Below are positions 62,638-64,000 of a stretch of DNA of 64,000 bases, piece by piece (position 1 is the stretch's first letter; every line of letters starts with the position of its first letter). Both the position numbers and the translations under genes were made by a program. This DNA comes from Microbacterium sp. SL75 (GTDB lineage: Bacteria; Actinomycetota; Actinomycetes; Actinomycetales; Microbacteriaceae), in assembly GCF_026625865.1 (NCBI RefSeq), contig NZ_CP113067.1, positions 744,001 through 808,000 on the forward strand, read 5' to 3'. The notes below the pieces were generated by a model that saw only the letters and a program-made list of their open reading frames with translations, had not been told where the DNA came from and did not search any database.

Positions 62638-63537
62638 TCAGAGAGCGCGCAGGATCGCGGCGACGCCGCCCTCGGTGACCGAGAGGCCCACCTCGCCGGC
62701 TGCGGCGTGCACCTCGGGCGGACCCTGGTGCATCGCGACCGCGCGACCGCCGTTGCGGATCGCCCACTGCATCATCTCGATGTCGTTGCGGCCGTCGCCC
62801 ATCACCAGCACGCTTTCGGGTGCGATGCCGAGCCAGCCGCGCACGAGTTCGAGGGCGGTCGACTTGTCCACGCCCTGCGGGGCGATGTCGAGCCACGCGG
62901 TCCACCCGATCGCGTACGACACCTGGCTGAGGCCGATGCGCTCGACGAGCTCGAGAAAATCCTGGTCGGTCTGCTCGGGCGCCACCACGACCACCCGGCA
63001 GACCGGCTGAAGCGAGAGCTCGGCGAACGACACCTTGTTCGCGCCCTGGAGGTTCCAGTCGTCGAGGTAGTCGGTGAACAGTCGCGAGCCGTCGGGCAGT
63101 TCGACGAGGAAGTGCGCATCGGGCAGGTGCTCGCCGAGAAGTGTCAGCACCTCTGTGGGGTCGAACGTCTCGACATGAGCACGCTCGTACACGGCGGCGT
63201 CGGCGTCTCCGACCCGGCGCATCACGATCGCACCGTTCGAGCAGACCGCATACTCGGGACGGATGCCGAGGCGATCCATGATGGGGCGGGTGCTGTCCCA
63301 GCTGCGACCGGTGGCGAGCATGACCTCGTGGCCGGCAGCCTGAGCTCCGGCCGCCGCCTCGACGACCCCGGGGCTCAGGGTGTCGTCTTCGAGCAGGACC
63401 GTGCCGTCGATGTCGAGGGCGATCAGCATGCGCCCCGCGGGCGCCTCATCGGCCAGATCGGCGACCAGGTCGGCCGCCTCCTGCTTCGGCGTGCTCTCGA
63501 CGACACCGGTATCGGGCAGGGCGGCCTCGTCGGTCAC
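62638..63537 (-). CDS. HAD-superfamily (Cof-type) phosphatase
   Basis: This 299-residue protein is a HAD-IIB hydrolase that dephosphorylates small molecules such as sugar phosphates. Motif I is ALDIDGTVL, motif II LATGRS, motif III the Lys in [10 protein letters not shown], and motif [14 protein letters not shown]. The N-terminal 37 residues are an extension. The GTG start overlaps the serS stop as GTGA, so the two are co-translated. This link of HAD phosphatase to serS is common in Actinobacteria. Confidence 0.9.
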   Translation of the reverse strand: MTDEAALPDTGVVESTPKQEAADLVADLADEAPAGRMLIALDIDGTVLLEDDTLSPGVVEAAAGAQAAGHEVMLATGRSWDSTRPIMDRLGIRPEYAVCSNGAIVMRRVGDADAAVYERAHVETFDPTEVLTLLGEHLPDAHFLVELPDGSRLFTDYLDDWNLQGANKVSFAELSLQPVCRVVVVAPEQTDQDFLELVERIGLSQVSYAIGWTAWLDIAPQGVDKSTALELVRGWLGIAPESVLVMGDGRNDIEMMQWAIRNGGRAVAMHQGPPEVHAAAGEVGLSVTEGGVAAILRAL

Positions 63538-64000
63538 GCGATCGGCTCCATGACCTCGAGACCGCCGAGGTACGGTCGCAGCACCTCGGGCACCGTCACC
63601 GACCCGTCGGCGCGCTGGTGCGTCTCGAGCAGGGCCACGATCCAGCGGGTCGTGGCCAGGGTGCCGTTCAGGGTGGCGACCGGCTGCGTCTTGCCGCCGT
63701 CCGGGCGGAAACGTGTGTCGAGGCGACGGGCCTGATAAGTCGTGCAGTTCGAGGTGCTGGTGAGCTCGCGGTAGGCGCCCTGCGTGGGCACCCACGCCTC
63801 GATGTCGAATTTGCGCGCGGCGCTCGAGCCGAGGTCGCCGGCCGCGACGTCGATCAGCCGGTAGGCGAGACCGAGGTCCTGCAGCATCGCCTCTTGCAGG
63901 GCGACGAGGCGCTCGTGCTCGGCCTCGGCGTCGGCCGGGTCGGTGTAGACGAACATCTCGAGCTTGTTGAACTGGTGCACGCGGATGATGCCGCGGGTGT
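63534..64000 (-). CDS. serS: Seryl-tRNA synthetase (3' part)
   Basis: The C-terminal 155 or so residues of SerRS are present; the start lies beyond the window. Class II motif 2 is cut at the edge ([10 protein letters not shown]), followed by [10 protein letters not shown]. The family block [20 protein letters not shown] and motif-3 region [21 protein letters not shown], then [19 protein letters not shown], confirm it. The enzyme charges tRNA-Ser, two genes for which lie 6-8 kb away. Confidence 0.95.
   Translation of the reverse strand, partial: TRGIIRVHQFNKLEMFVYTDPADAEAEHERLVALQEAMLQDLGLAYRLIDVAAGDLGSSAARKFDIEAWVPTQGAYRELTSTSNCTTYQARRLDTRFRPDGGKTQPVATLNGTLATTRWIVALLETHQRADGSVTVPEVLRPYLGGLEVMEPIA

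Overview
The window is from a high-GC actinobacterium, most probably a Microbacterium or close relative. The evidence is GC-rich third codon positions, GTG starts, stop/start overlaps (ATGA, GTGA, TGATG) throughout, a typical actinobacterial 16S gene and rrn leader, probable leaderless promoters, and LAXTG (class E) sortase signals. It looks chromosomal: no insertion sequence, phage gene, integrase or CRISPR array was seen.

Layout. 1-2085: start of the 16S-23S spacer, a complete 16S rRNA gene on the minus strand, its leader and promoter. 2265-9663: a divergent surface-glycan locus with a WcbI-like gene and two glycosyltransferases on minus and four glycosyltransferases on plus. 9671-16160: sugar ABC importer operon 1 with a five-bladed propeller glycosidase and a serine hydrolase, divergent from a LacI regulator. 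16314-23921: importer operon 2 with a GH13 alpha-glucosidase, divergent from a ROK regulator and a second GH13 enzyme. 24093-28039: a CitA/CitB-type two-component system divergent from a CitMHS citrate transporter. 28094-36081: importer operon 3 with GH31 and GH63/MGH1-like glycosidases, then its LacI regulator. 36266-40423 and 40662-44978: two very large, secreted, multidomain, probably wall-anchored glycosidases. 45195-52614: a LacI regulator and a YtfQRT-YjfF-type (galactofuranose-family) importer with an additional ATPase. 52862-64000: flavin reductase, DUF808, a molybdopterin oxidoreductase with its reductase partner, two tRNA-Ser genes, an LCP ligase, a cohesin/dockerin pair, DUF2254, a PLDc_N mini-protein, a HAD phosphatase and the 3' part of serS.

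How the genes fit together. Most of the window serves plant or fungal polysaccharide use. Large surface enzymes cut polymers, four binding-protein importers take up the products, and cytoplasmic glycosidases encoded in three of the importer operons finish the job. Operator sequences link the units. A perfect palindrome TCGAACCGGTTCGA (or one-mismatch version) precedes importer operon 3, its LacI gene and the 36266-40423 glycosidase. A second operator, TGTTAGCGCTCACA, precedes the YtfQ-type importer, the extra ATPase/LacI unit and the double-GH43 protein.

The most unusual find is at 58067-60687: a small wall-anchored protein with a cohesin-like domain, in one operon with a secreted amidase carrying an N-terminal dockerin. 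This looks like a minimal, non-cellulosomal cohesin-dockerin surface display of a single enzyme.
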